Source of the DNA: an uncultured Pseudomonadota bacterium
GTDB lineage: Bacteria; Myxococcota_A; UBA796; CAJQPC01
NCBI GenBank assembly: GCA_937915955.1
Contig: CALGIB010000119.1
Coordinates: forward strand, 1 to 6,168
DNA length: 6,168 nt
Reading direction: 5' to 3'
The notes beneath the pieces are model-generated. The model made no database searches. It worked only from the letters and a program-made list of their open reading frames with translations, and was not told the DNA's origin. Below, in pieces: positions 1 through 6,168 of this stretch. A program made the translations under genes and the position numbers. Position 1 is the first letter of the stretch. Every line of letters starts with the position of its first letter.

Positions 1-599
1 GGCAACCTGTCGGACCCCACCCACATGGTCCCGATGGTCCGTCGCATCGGGGAGCGCTGGACCGAGCTCCGGGGACTGCTGGGGGACCGGCTGCACACCC
101 TGTGCTTCCTGGACACCCACCACGCCGACATCCCCGAGCCGCCCTACCCGCCCCACGGCGTCATCGGCACCGGCGAGGAGGACATCGACCCCGACCTGGC
201 CTGGCTGCTGGACGAGCCCCGGGTCACGGTCATCCGCAAGGACTGCATCAACGGCTTCGTCGGCGCCATCGACCGCGATACGAACAACAACGCCTTCTGC
301 GACTGGGTGATCACCCACGACATCGTCACCCTGGTCGTCGTCGGCGACTGCACCGACATCTGCGTGTCCGACTTCGTGGTCACGGTGCTCTCGGCCCGGA
401 ACCACGGCCTGCTGACCAGCGCGCACCCAGAGGCCGAGCGGCCTCGCTACGTCGGCGAGATCGAGAACCTGCGCGTCGTCGTGCACGAGCCCGGCTGCGA
501 GACCTTCCACGCCCCGGGCCTCCACGACCGACCCGCGGCGCATCACGTCGGCTTGTGGCTGATGGCCAGCCGCGGTGCCATCCTGAGCTCGGAGCTGAC

Positions 600-603
<4 letters not shown>
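1..603 (+). CDS. Isochorismatase/nicotinamidase-family cysteine hydrolase, 5'-truncated by the window edge
   Basis: The frame is open from base 1, and an internal ATG at 25 is preceded by in-frame residues (GNLSDPTH) that look like the family's early region, so the true start and the first catalytic Asp probably lie upstream. Counting from that ATG, D30-T-H32 and H44 (in YPPHGVIGT) match the metal-binding D-x-H and His of nicotinamidases. K72 (VIRKDCINGF) matches the catalytic Lys, and C113 in GDCTDICVSDF (codon 361-363) matches the nucleophilic Cys. The C-terminus (192 residues from the ATG) keeps the usual final helix region. Family members are soluble cytoplasmic amidases or hydrolases; nicotinamidase, which turns nicotinamide into nicotinate in NAD salvage, is the best specific guess because the metal ligands are present. 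The substrate is not proven. Its stop overlaps the ATG of the lipoprotein gene at 600, which implies translational coupling although the two products act in different compartments. Confidence 0.85.
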
Positions 604-1091
<488 letters not shown>

Positions 1092-1095
1092 GCGA

Positions 1096-2004
1096 TCAGA
1101 GCGCGAAGGCCAGCGAGCCTCGAAGCGTGTAGAGCAGCGGCCCGCCCGCGCCTCGGTGGATGGCCGAGCTCTTGTAGGCCGCCGCCGCTCCGAGGCTCAG
1201 CGCGACACGCGGGCGCGGCGACCACACCGCGCCCGCGTGCAGGCTGCCGACGGGCACGTCCATGGCCCAGCTCGTGCCGTCGTACTCGACGTCCAGGGTG
1301 TGGTGCATCCACGACAAGCCGGCCTTGCCGTACAGGCTCAGGCTGTCTCCGAGGTCCCGACTGGCGACCACCCGCAGCTGGGGGTTCACCATCGTGAAGG
1401 TGTCGATGCAGCCGTCCTCGCCGCAAGCCTCGGCCTGCTCGGGGTCCAGGTTGTCGGGGTTCGCGAACGAGTCCCGGCTGTCCAGCTGCTCGTCGCTGGC
1501 GGTGATGGGCGCGTGGGCGACCAGCACGCTGAGGTCGAGCTCGCCCCCGAGCCGCCAGCCCGAGTCCAGCTCGCGAGCCGCGGAGAGCTCGATCCCCGTG
1601 GTCCAGGCCGAGGCGCCGCCGACCGGGATGGGCGGCAGGCCCCAGGTCCCGAGTCCCATCCGCCAGGACTGGCCCTGGCGCACCCAGGCAGCCTGGACGC
1701 GAGGAAAGACCGGCGAGAACGAGGTGTTCTCCTCCTTGCCGGACAGGTTGGCCTCGGGCGCACCGAAGGGGAAGGTCGCCAGCCCCGCGCCCAGGTACAC
1801 GCCGTGGCCGCCGTGCGTGGCCGCGCTGCCGAGCTGGCTGTCGTTCTGCATCGCGAAGGCCTGCTCGGCCATGGACTGACCGAGGAAGCGCTGGAACCTG
1901 TCCGCGCAGGCGGGGCTGGCCAGACAGTCCACGAAGTCCTGGTCCTGAGGCTGCCCCGAGACCAGCTCGACGCCCGCCAAAGCCACCCCGACCAGCCCGA
2001 GCAT
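1096..2004 (-). CDS. Outer-membrane beta-barrel protein, paralog B
   Basis: The product has 302 residues from the ATG at 2004-2002, which shares one base with the preceding stop (TGATG); a GTG directly before it (2007) is an alternative. A longer in-frame start at 2058 would run back through the heme motif of the preceding gene and is unlikely. The N-terminus (MLGLVGVALAGVELVSG) is hydrophobic and uncharged except for one Glu. Next comes an acidic Cys-containing stretch (QDFVD at 22-26, C27, C33), then alternating-polarity strands with aromatic girdles, an acidic loop at about 170-200 with C194 and C199, and a closing strand ending LRGSLAFAL. These are outer-membrane barrel traits. It is homologous to the protein at 2515-3384: PxPxxG at 124-130 and LDSG at 146-149 occur at identical positions. 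Function is unknown. Coupling to the P460-like gene suggests the two products work together. It converges on the lipoprotein gene with 4 bases between stops. Confidence 0.8.
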   Translation of the reverse strand: MLGLVGVALAGVELVSGQPQDQDFVDCLASPACADRFQRFLGQSMAEQAFAMQNDSQLGSAATHGGHGVYLGAGLATFPFGAPEANLSGKEENTSFSPVFPRVQAAWVRQGQSWRMGLGTWGLPPIPVGGASAWTTGIELSAARELDSGWRLGGELDLSVLVAHAPITASDEQLDSRDSFANPDNLDPEQAEACGEDGCIDTFTMVNPQLRVVASRDLGDSLSLYGKAGLSWMHHTLDVEYDGTSWAMDVPVGSLHAGAVWSPRPRVALSLGAAAAYKSSAIHRGAGGPLLYTLRGSLAFAL

Positions 2005-2450
2005 CACCAGGTGGTGACCAGGACCATGTCCTGCCCGGCGCTGTGGCAGCCGCTGCACGCCGAGGCGTCCCCGGCCTCCAGGACCTCGCCGTCCGGGCTC
2101 TCGCTGTACCAGAACCAGCCGAAGTCGGCGTCCTTGTACATGGCGGTCAGGTTGCCGAGGTCGGTCCCCTCGGCGTCGTCGTAGCCCTGCTTCACCAGCA
2201 TCGCGCCCTCGGGCATGTCTCCGCCGTCGGCCGCCTCGACGGCCCCCAGCGCCGCCTCGTTCACCCAGATCTGCACGTGGCTGCCGTGCACCGAGGAGCT
2301 CTCGATGACGCCCTCGTAGCCGGGGAGCTGATCCCAGCCCTCGTAGCCGGCGTCCAGCTCGTCCTGGACCAGCTGGGTCACGGCCTCGACGTCAGCGCTG
2401 TTGCCAAGGGAGTCGGCGCCACAGGCCAGGGAGAGCATCATCAGCAGCAT
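2004..2450 (-). CDS. Cytochrome P460-like c-type heme lipoprotein
   Basis: The product has 148 residues. The start ATG (2450-2448) follows a GAGGA Shine-Dalgarno at 2458-2462 with a 7-base spacer. The N-terminus MLLMMLSLAC gives a lipobox (LSLAC, C10) after only nine residues, with no Lys or Arg. The body follows the cytochrome P460/c'-beta pattern: GYEGWDQLPG (35-44), PEGAMLVKQGYD (80-91), LTAMYKDADFGWFWY (101-115), then the C-terminal heme c motif C132-S-G-C135-H136 (bases 2043-2057) and a short tail with D141. P460 proteins bind heme c; some oxidise hydroxylamine or bind NO, and the catalytic ones carry a Lys-heme cross-link. Only two Lys exist here, K87 and K106, so these are the only cross-link candidates. 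I cannot tell an enzyme from a c'-beta-type gas-binding protein. It is probably anchored in the envelope facing the periplasm and is coupled to the downstream barrel gene. Family call is good; activity is open. Confidence 0.82.
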   Translation of the reverse strand: MLLMMLSLACGADSLGNSADVEAVTQLVQDELDAGYEGWDQLPGYEGVIESSSVHGSHVQIWVNEAALGAVEAADGGDMPEGAMLVKQGYDDAEGTDLGNLTAMYKDADFGWFWYSESPDGEVLEAGDASACSGCHSAGQDMVLVTTW

Positions 2451-2457
2451 CGTCGAG

Positions 2458-2462
2458 TCCTC
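2458..2462 (-). promoter_or_regulatory. Ribosome binding site of the P460-like gene
   Basis: GAGGA on the minus strand lies 7 bases before the ATG at 2450 and supports this start despite the unusually short signal peptide. On the mRNA, CCGAGG here is complementary to CCUCGG in the loop of the upstream stem-loop (around 2494-2499), so the site could be masked by pairing. Confidence 0.6.
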
Positions 2463-2465
2463 GGA

Positions 2466-2511
2466 GGTTGTCCGCGATGGATGCCGCTCGGGACCGAGGG
2501 TCGCGACAACC
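2466..2511 (-). promoter_or_regulatory. Intercistronic stem-loop between barrel A and the P460-like gene
   Basis: In the 64-base gap (2451-2514), ggttgtccgcga (2466-2477) is the inverted complement of tcgcgacaacc (2501-2511) apart from one bulged base, giving an 11-bp stem with a 23-base loop. The loop holds a smaller ctcg/cgag hairpin (2487-2498). The stem begins 3 bases after the barrel stop codon and ends 3 bases before the Shine-Dalgarno of the next gene. No T-tract follows, so it is a weak candidate for an intrinsic terminator; an RNA processing, stability or translation-control element is at least as likely. Confidence 0.4.
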
Positions 2512-2514
2512 CCC

Positions 2515-3384
2515 TCATCCCTCGGGGCTGGGGCCGAAGACGTAGCCGACCCGGAGCCGCCCGGTGTAGACGCGGCCCGCGCCGAGGTCCCGCGCCTCGG
2601 CCGAGAAGGGCGGCAGCGCCGAGTAGAGCTCGCCGGCCAGATCGACCTTCTTCATCACCCGCGCCTGCAAGCCCAGCGAGGTCGTCATGCCCACGTAGGG
2701 CTGGGTGTTGTCGGCGATGTAGGCGTCGTCGCCGACCAGGAAGAAGGTCGAGACGTCCATCACGCCGACAGCCAGGTAGGGCGTCAGCCTGTCCCTGTGG
2801 AAGCTGACCACGCCATCCGCGCCCAGGCTGCTGCCCAGGAAGAAGTCGTCGTAGGCCGTGTCGCCCTGGACGAAGGGCGTGGCGATCTCGCCGACCGTCT
2901 TCAGCATGGTGTGGTGGTAGCGCACGCCCAGCTCGAGGCCGGAGTCCAGGGGGACGCCCACGCCGATCTCACCCGAGAGGATGACGTTGCGCACCCCCGC
3001 GAAGGGCACCGGCGGGATGTAGCCGACCGAGCCGTAGACCACGGCCGGGCCCAGCTTGGGCATCGCGAAGCTCAGGCGCAGGCGAGGCACCACGGGCGTC
3101 TTGTTGGTGTCCTCGGTCTTGGTGGTGCCCAGGACGAGGCGGCGCTCGCAGGACAGCGGCGGGACCCCCGCGGCCTCGAAGCTGATGGCGCCCGAGCCTG
3201 GGTCGTGCGGGACCGCGCCGTGCAGCCCGGAGTAGCTGGTGGTCAGGCCGAAGTAGTTGGCCATGAAGTTGGCCTGGGCCTGGTCGTCCTCGTAGAACTG
3301 GCGCCCGCCCTCGTCCACGAAGTCCTGACAGGCGGGGTCGATGTAGGCCAGCGCGTTGCTGGTGAAGAGCAGGAGCAGACTCAT
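2515..3384 (-). CDS. Outer-membrane beta-barrel protein, paralog A
   Basis: The product has 289 residues from the ATG at 3384-3382, which overlaps the preceding stop by four bases (ATGA). A strong AGGAGGA at 3394-3400 fixes this start. The signal peptide is short: MSLLLLFTSNALA followed by YIDPAC, with an ALA cleavage motif after residue 13 and no Lys or Arg. The mature protein begins acidic (QDFVD at 20-24) and then alternates polar and hydrophobic residues in many beta-strands with aromatic positions (YVGMTTSLGLQARV, RVYTGRLRVGYVF), as in outer-membrane barrels. It is homologous to the 302-residue protein at 1096-2004: PV-x-PR at 97-101, PPxPxxG at 124-130, LDSG at 146-149, and a shared GAG..YT..R pattern near the C-terminus. 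It lacks the acidic Cys loop of that paralog and ends with a short GPSPEG tail instead of a closing hydrophobic residue. Cargo or activity is unknown. Coupling to the cytochrome gene is the best clue. Confidence 0.8.
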   Translation of the reverse strand: MSLLLLFTSNALAYIDPACQDFVDEGGRQFYEDDQAQANFMANYFGLTTSYSGLHGAVPHDPGSGAISFEAAGVPPLSCERRLVLGTTKTEDTNKTPVVPRLRLSFAMPKLGPAVVYGSVGYIPPVPFAGVRNVILSGEIGVGVPLDSGLELGVRYHHTMLKTVGEIATPFVQGDTAYDDFFLGSSLGADGVVSFHRDRLTPYLAVGVMDVSTFFLVGDDAYIADNTQPYVGMTTSLGLQARVMKKVDLAGELYSALPPFSAEARDLGAGRVYTGRLRVGYVFGPSPEG

Positions 3385-4193
3385 CGCGCGCAGTCCTCCT
3401 CGATGGCGCCGGCCGCGATCCAGTCGTAGACCGACTGGACGTAGGCGTCGTCGAGCTTGGGAGCCTCTGGCGGGGGCATGACGTCGCCCTCGCCCTCGGA
3501 CACGGTGTGGCTGACCTTGCGGTACAGGAGCGAGGCCTCGGGGTAGCCAGGCACCACCAGGACGGCGCCCTCGCTGCCGGTGGCGGGCTGCAGCACGAGC
3601 TGCGGGTAGGCGTCCGCGGTGAAGTCGAGGTGGGAGTAGCCCGCGGCGCCGGAGTCGTGGCAGTCCACGCAGCCCTGGCTCGTGAAGATGGCCTCGGTGG
3701 CGCACCAGGTGCCGGCGACGTCCGTGTCGGTGTCCGTGTCCGTGTCCGCGTCCGTGTCCGCGTCCGCGTCGGTGTCCGCGTCGCCCTCGGCGCAGTCACT
3801 GCTCGCGCCGGACTCGATCCAGTCCCCGATGATGGCCAGCTTGTCCGGGTCGAGGGCGCCGCCCATCGGCATGACCGCGCCGGACTCGCCCTGGCGGTCG
3901 GTCATCTTGAGGTAGAGGAAGGAGCTCTCCTTGTCCCCGGGCACCACCAGCACCTGGCCCCACTCCGAGCCCGTGACGTTGACCGTCGCGGCGTGCAGAT
4001 CGGTGACGAGATCCAGACCTGCGCTGGGGTTGCCGTCGCCGTGGCAGGTCGCGCACTCGGCCTCCAGCAGCTGCTGGGCGCCGCAGTAGCCCTCGGCCAT
4101 GGGCCCGGTGTCCGGCGTCTCCGTGTTGAACAGCGTGTCGTCGCAGGCGGTCAGGGCAGCGAGTGCACCGACGCCGAGCGCAAGCTTGCGCAT
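3381..4193 (-). CDS. Two-domain c-type cytochrome lipoprotein with an Asp-Thr/Ala linker
   Basis: The product has 270 residues. MRKLALGVGALAALTAC is a normal lipoprotein signal with an RK start and lipobox LTAC (C17). Two cytochrome c-like domains follow. Domain 1 has C47-A-T-C50-H51 and a candidate distal Met in VMPMGG (M108/M110). Domain 2 has C175-V-D-C178-H179 and VMPPP (M239). Each half also keeps one Cys about 10 residues before its heme motif (C37; C164) and one at its end (C134; C268), a likely disulfide pair. Each also repeats the LVVPG...S.LY.K segment (83-96; 212-226) and a DWI..GA end, so the halves arose by duplication. They are joined by an acidic linker, residues 138-158. The layout resembles the small c-type domains found in planctomycete and deltaproteobacterial surface proteins. 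The role is presumably electron transfer in the envelope (inference). The gene overlaps the barrel gene by 4 bases. Confidence 0.88.
   Translation of the reverse strand: MRKLALGVGALAALTACDDTLFNTETPDTGPMAEGYCGAQQLLEAECATCHGDGNPSAGLDLVTDLHAATVNVTGSEWGQVLVVPGDKESSFLYLKMTDRQGESGAVMPMGGALDPDKLAIIGDWIESGASSDCAEGDADTDADADTDADTDTDTDTDVAGTWCATEAIFTSQGCVDCHDSGAAGYSHLDFTADAYPQLVLQPATGSEGAVLVVPGYPEASLLYRKVSHTVSEGEGDVMPPPEAPKLDDAYVQSVYDWIAAGAIEEDCAR
3394..3400 (-). promoter_or_regulatory. Strong ribosome binding site of barrel A
   Basis: AGGAGGA on the minus strand lies inside the last codons of the cytochrome gene, nine bases before the ATG at 3384. It fixes that start and hence the very short 13-residue signal peptide. 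Confidence 0.75.
3720..3782 (-). repeat. Asp-Thr/Ala repeat linker between the two heme domains
   Basis: These 63 bases encode 21 residues of alternating Asp with Ala or Thr (residues 138-158 of the cytochrome). Units are gacacg, gacacc, gacgcg and similar, all in frame. Bases 3726-3748 are an inverted, in-phase 23-base match to 763-785 in the small lipoprotein gene. Confidence 0.93.
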
Positions 4194-4195
4194 TG

Positions 4196-4203
4196 CCTCC
4201 TCC
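4196..4203 (-). promoter_or_regulatory. Ribosome binding site deciding the cytochrome start
   Basis: GGAGGAGG on the minus strand places GGAGG five bases before the ATG at 4193. A longer frame could start at TTG 4205, but that codon sits next to this site and would add MEEA before the RK-type signal peptide. The ATG is preferred. Confidence 0.75.
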
Positions 4204-4216
4204 AAGGCCAGAACCG

Positions 4217-4240
4217 GGGCACGGTAGCACCACCGCGCCC
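4217..4240 (-). terminator. Stem-loop after the large gene; possible terminator or processing site
   Basis: In the 54-base gap, the minus-strand RNA can form a 9-bp stem GGGCGCGGU/ACCGUGCCC (one G-U wobble) with a 6-base loop. It starts 7 bases after the stop codon at 4248. Position and strength suit a terminator, but no U-tract follows (next bases are CGGUUCUGG), so readthrough or use as a processing or stability hairpin is possible. Confidence 0.4.
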
Positions 4241-4247
4241 GACCGGC

Positions 4248-6168
4248 TCACTCCAGCACGAGCCCGCCCAGGTCCACGTCCCGATCGACGACCCGCACCT
4301 CGATGTCCCGGTTGCCAAGCCGGAAGCTGCGGACCCCAGGGGCCAGCCAGACCTGGAAGGAGCCGTCGATCGCGGTGACCCCGTCCTGCACACCGAGGCG
4401 CGCCAGGCCGGGATCCTGCTCGAGCCGGGACAGCGGCAGCCCTTCGATGGCGAGGGCGGAGACGTCCAGGCCGATCCAGGGCCGGCCCTGGTCGTCGAGC
4501 GCCCGGCCTCGGACCCAGTGGCCGAACGGCGCGGACGGCGGCGGGATCCGACGGAGCTCGCCGGGCTCCAGCCGCAGGTGCTGCTCGAAGAGCCGCTCGC
4601 CGTCCCAGTACAGCAGGCGAAGGGGGCCGCTGCCCAGGTGCTCGCCGCCGGGCCAGACCCCCAACGTGGCGGGGTCGACCGTGCCGCCCTGGTCCACGAT
4701 GCGGATCGAGCCCCGGTCCGTGAGCAGCGCCAGGCGACCCGTCTCGAAGCGCACGAGGAGCTCTGTGGGCCCGACCGGAGCGGCCCGCTTGTGGACCTGT
4801 CCGACCCAGATCGCCTCCACCCCGACCGCCCCGTCCCGGAGCAGCGCGACCTGCCCGTCGACGCAGCGCTGCTGGAGCTCGCCGACCCACACCTGAGCCC
4901 CCTCGTCGGCCCCCTCCCCCGCGCCGTCGACGAGCCGCACCCGCAGGACGTGGGGGTCGGTCCAGGGCAGCTGATCCAGGTCCAGCACGTAGGCCAGGGC
5001 CGGCGGCTCGAAGCGGACGCGGCGGTCGGCGGAGAGCCCCTCGGGGCCCTCGGCCCGAACGCGGATCGAGTCCTGGCCCAGCTTCGTCGGCAGCACATAG
5101 CTGCCGTCGGGGGCGATCGGGAAGCGAGGAGAGTCCGGGAAGGTCGAGTCGTAGACCAGGCCCGAGGACACCGGGTCGCCGTCCAGCAGGACCTGGCCGC
5201 GGACCACGGGCTGGTCGAGCTCCAGCAGCTCGAGCTCGAGGTCCTGGTCGGCCTGCTTCACCGCGCGGTCGCTGCCTGCGGCGGTGAAGACCCAGACCTC
5301 GAGCAGTCCCGCGGGCAGATCGGGGGCGTCGAAGCGCCCCTGGGCGTCGGCGACACCCTGGACGAGGTGGAAGCGACCGCCCTGGGCGTAGACGGCCACG
5401 CGCGCCCCGGGCTGGGTCTGCACGCCGAGCCGGACTGGGGCCGCCGGCGCGGACTGGGAGGGCGCCTGGACCGGAGCCTTCAGCTCGCCGAGACCCTCGG
5501 TGGTGGGTCGCGAGGGCTCCGCGACCAGGTCGAGCACCAGGCGACCGTCGACGACGACGCGCTCGGGCAGCACGAGCAGGTGCATGTCGGTCTCGTAGGG
5601 CAGCCGACCTCGGAGCGGCGGACCCAGGTCCACCCCCTGGGCGTCCGTGAGGCGCAGCTGGCCGAGCTTGGCGTGGGCCTGCACGTGGCCGTCCTGGATC
5701 AGCTCGCCGCTCCAGCGCCTCGCGGTCCGCGGCCACCGCTCCAGGGGCTCGAGCAGCTCCACCCGCTGGCCCGTCGCCGGGTCGAAGACCTGCAGCGGAG
5801 CGAGGTCCTCCTGGACCACCACCAGGCCCCCCGGCAGCGCCCGCACCGAGGCCACCTGCTGGTGCTGAGCGCCCGGCTCCCGGCCCTCGAGCAGGCGGAA
5901 GTCCTGCACCCAGCCGCCTCTCCAGCCGAACTCCTCGAGCAGCTCGCAGGCCAGGGGCTGGGTCTCGCAAGCGGCCTTGAGGGCGATGGCCTCGGCCGAG
6001 CTGGGCCCTCGGCGCTGGGCCTCGAACTGCTCCTGGCAGGACACCGGATCTCCGGCGACGCAGGCCCGCTCGGGCTCTCCCAGCGCCACGCAGGAGGAGG
6101 CGGCCCCCTGCTCGCAGGCCTGGCGCCGCACGGCCCGCGCCCGGTTTCCGTCGCGCTCGGCCGACCAG
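4248..6168 (-). CDS. Large protein with Sel1-like Cys pairs and repeated beta-sandwich (carboxypeptidase-regulatory-like) modules, 5'-truncated
   Basis: The frame is open from the window edge (upstream residues WSAERDGNRARA) to TGA at 4250-4248, at least 639 residues, so the start lies outside. A GTG at 6131 exists but sits inside the repeat pattern. The N-terminal part visible (about 5946-6168) has Cys pairs such as ACEQGAASSC, ACVAGDPVSC and ACETQPLAC, spaced 7-8 residues apart as in Sel1/HcpA-like helical repeats. A region with a propeller-like strand (QVFDPATGQRV, about 5795-5763) follows, then a Pro/Ala/Gln linker near 5490-5430. Then come modules that read like carboxypeptidase regulatory domains: RVAVYAQGGRF...DAQGRFDAPDLPAG, VVRGQVLLDGDPV...PDGSYVL, and WVRGRALDDQGRPWIG...IDGSFQVWLAPG at the C-terminus. 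Such modules are usually extracytoplasmic and bind rather than catalyse. No catalytic motif is visible. The export signal and function cannot be judged from this fragment. It precedes the heme-barrel series by 54 bases. Confidence 0.78.
   Translation of the reverse strand, partial: WSAERDGNRARAVRRQACEQGAASSCVALGEPERACVAGDPVSCQEQFEAQRRGPSSAEAIALKAACETQPLACELLEEFGWRGGWVQDFRLLEGREPGAQHQQVASVRALPGGLVVVQEDLAPLQVFDPATGQRVELLEPLERWPRTARRWSGELIQDGHVQAHAKLGQLRLTDAQGVDLGPPLRGRLPYETDMHLLVLPERVVVDGRLVLDLVAEPSRPTTEGLGELKAPVQAPSQSAPAAPVRLGVQTQPGARVAVYAQGGRFHLVQGVADAQGRFDAPDLPAGLLEVWVFTAAGSDRAVKQADQDLELELLELDQPVVRGQVLLDGDPVSSGLVYDSTFPDSPRFPIAPDGSYVLPTKLGQDSIRVRAEGPEGLSADRRVRFEPPALAYVLDLDQLPWTDPHVLRVRLVDGAGEGADEGAQVWVGELQQRCVDGQVALLRDGAVGVEAIWVGQVHKRAAPVGPTELLVRFETGRLALLTDRGSIRIVDQGGTVDPATLGVWPGGEHLGSGPLRLLYWDGERLFEQHLRLEPGELRRIPPPSAPFGHWVRGRALDDQGRPWIGLDVSALAIEGLPLSRLEQDPGLARLGVQDGVTAIDGSFQVWLAPGVRSFRLGNRDIEVRVVDRDVDLGGLVLE

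Noticed and set aside
102..599. Long N-terminal extension of the small lipoprotein frame
   Set aside because: It is Arg/Pro/His-rich shadow of the hydrolase gene. The lipobox and Shine-Dalgarno support the ATG at 600.
2005..2058. Upstream start at 2058 for barrel B with basic residues before the hydrophobic core
   Set aside because: It would add 18 residues read through the heme motif codons of the P460-like gene. The TGATG overlap is the simpler reading, although the longer start would give a more normal signal charge.
1156..2184. Plus-strand open frames opposite barrel B (also 1262-1879)
   Set aside because: They are antisense to a gene with a barrel pattern and a paralog in the window. 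They show no domain signal of their own.
2401..3429. Plus-strand open frame opposite barrel A
   Set aside because: It is an antisense shadow with Arg/Ala/Val/His-rich composition and no motifs.
3720..3782. CRISPR-like or regulatory repeat reading of the gtcc-rich stretch
   Set aside because: The periodicity is 6 bases, in frame, with no spacers. It encodes an acidic linker.
4194..4205. TTG start at 4205 for the cytochrome gene
   Set aside because: The codon overlaps its own candidate ribosome binding region. The ATG at 4193 has correct spacing to GGAGG and gives a normal lipoprotein signal.
3796..5970. 724-residue minus-strand open frame across the large gene and part of the cytochrome gene
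   Set aside because: Composition is Arg/Pro/Gly/Ala-rich low complexity typical of an alternate frame in GC-rich DNA. It crosses the boundary between two genes with good domain evidence in another frame.

Overview
The window is very GC-rich DNA, packed with coding sequence, with a strong G/C third-position bias. Three things suggest a Myxococcota-like (former deltaproteobacterial) genome: lipoproteins with Asp-Ser/Ala/Thr dipeptide-repeat tethers, c-type heme lipoproteins, and Cys-pair Sel1-like repeats. This placement is inference, because no marker gene is present. I see no tRNA, rRNA, CRISPR array, insertion sequence or integrase.

Layout. On the + strand, bases 1-603 hold the 3' part of an isochorismatase/nicotinamidase-family cysteine hydrolase. 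Its stop codon overlaps (ATGA) the start of a small Cys-rich lipoprotein (600-1091) that carries a 34-residue Asp-X tether. This pair converges, with only 4 bases between stop codons, on a five-gene minus-strand series that fills the rest of the window. Read in transcription order, that series is: a large 5'-truncated protein with Sel1-like Cys pairs followed by repeated beta-sandwich modules (6168-4248); a two-domain c-type cytochrome lipoprotein (4193-3381); an outer-membrane beta-barrel protein (3384-2515); a cytochrome P460-like heme lipoprotein (2450-2004); and a second beta-barrel protein (2004-1096).

The minus-strand genes fall into two tight pairs. Each pair is a c-type heme lipoprotein whose stop codon overlaps the start of a beta-barrel protein (4 bp and 1 bp overlaps). 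Comparing the two barrel proteins by eye shows they are paralogs: key motifs lie at the same residue numbers. The two heme proteins belong to unrelated folds. The two real gaps in the series (54 and 64 bases) each hold a stem-loop, so the transcript may be divided into gene 7 | heme-barrel pair 1 | heme-barrel pair 2.

My reading is an envelope redox module in which a duplicated barrel family is paired with different heme lipoproteins, next to a large protein of unknown role. A porin-cytochrome-like function is possible but unproven, because the barrels are small and the heme content is low. Two further features deserve attention. Four of the five visible export signals are very short and lack any Lys or Arg. 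The two Asp-repeat tethers share a 23-bp identical segment in inverted orientation and in the same codon phase.
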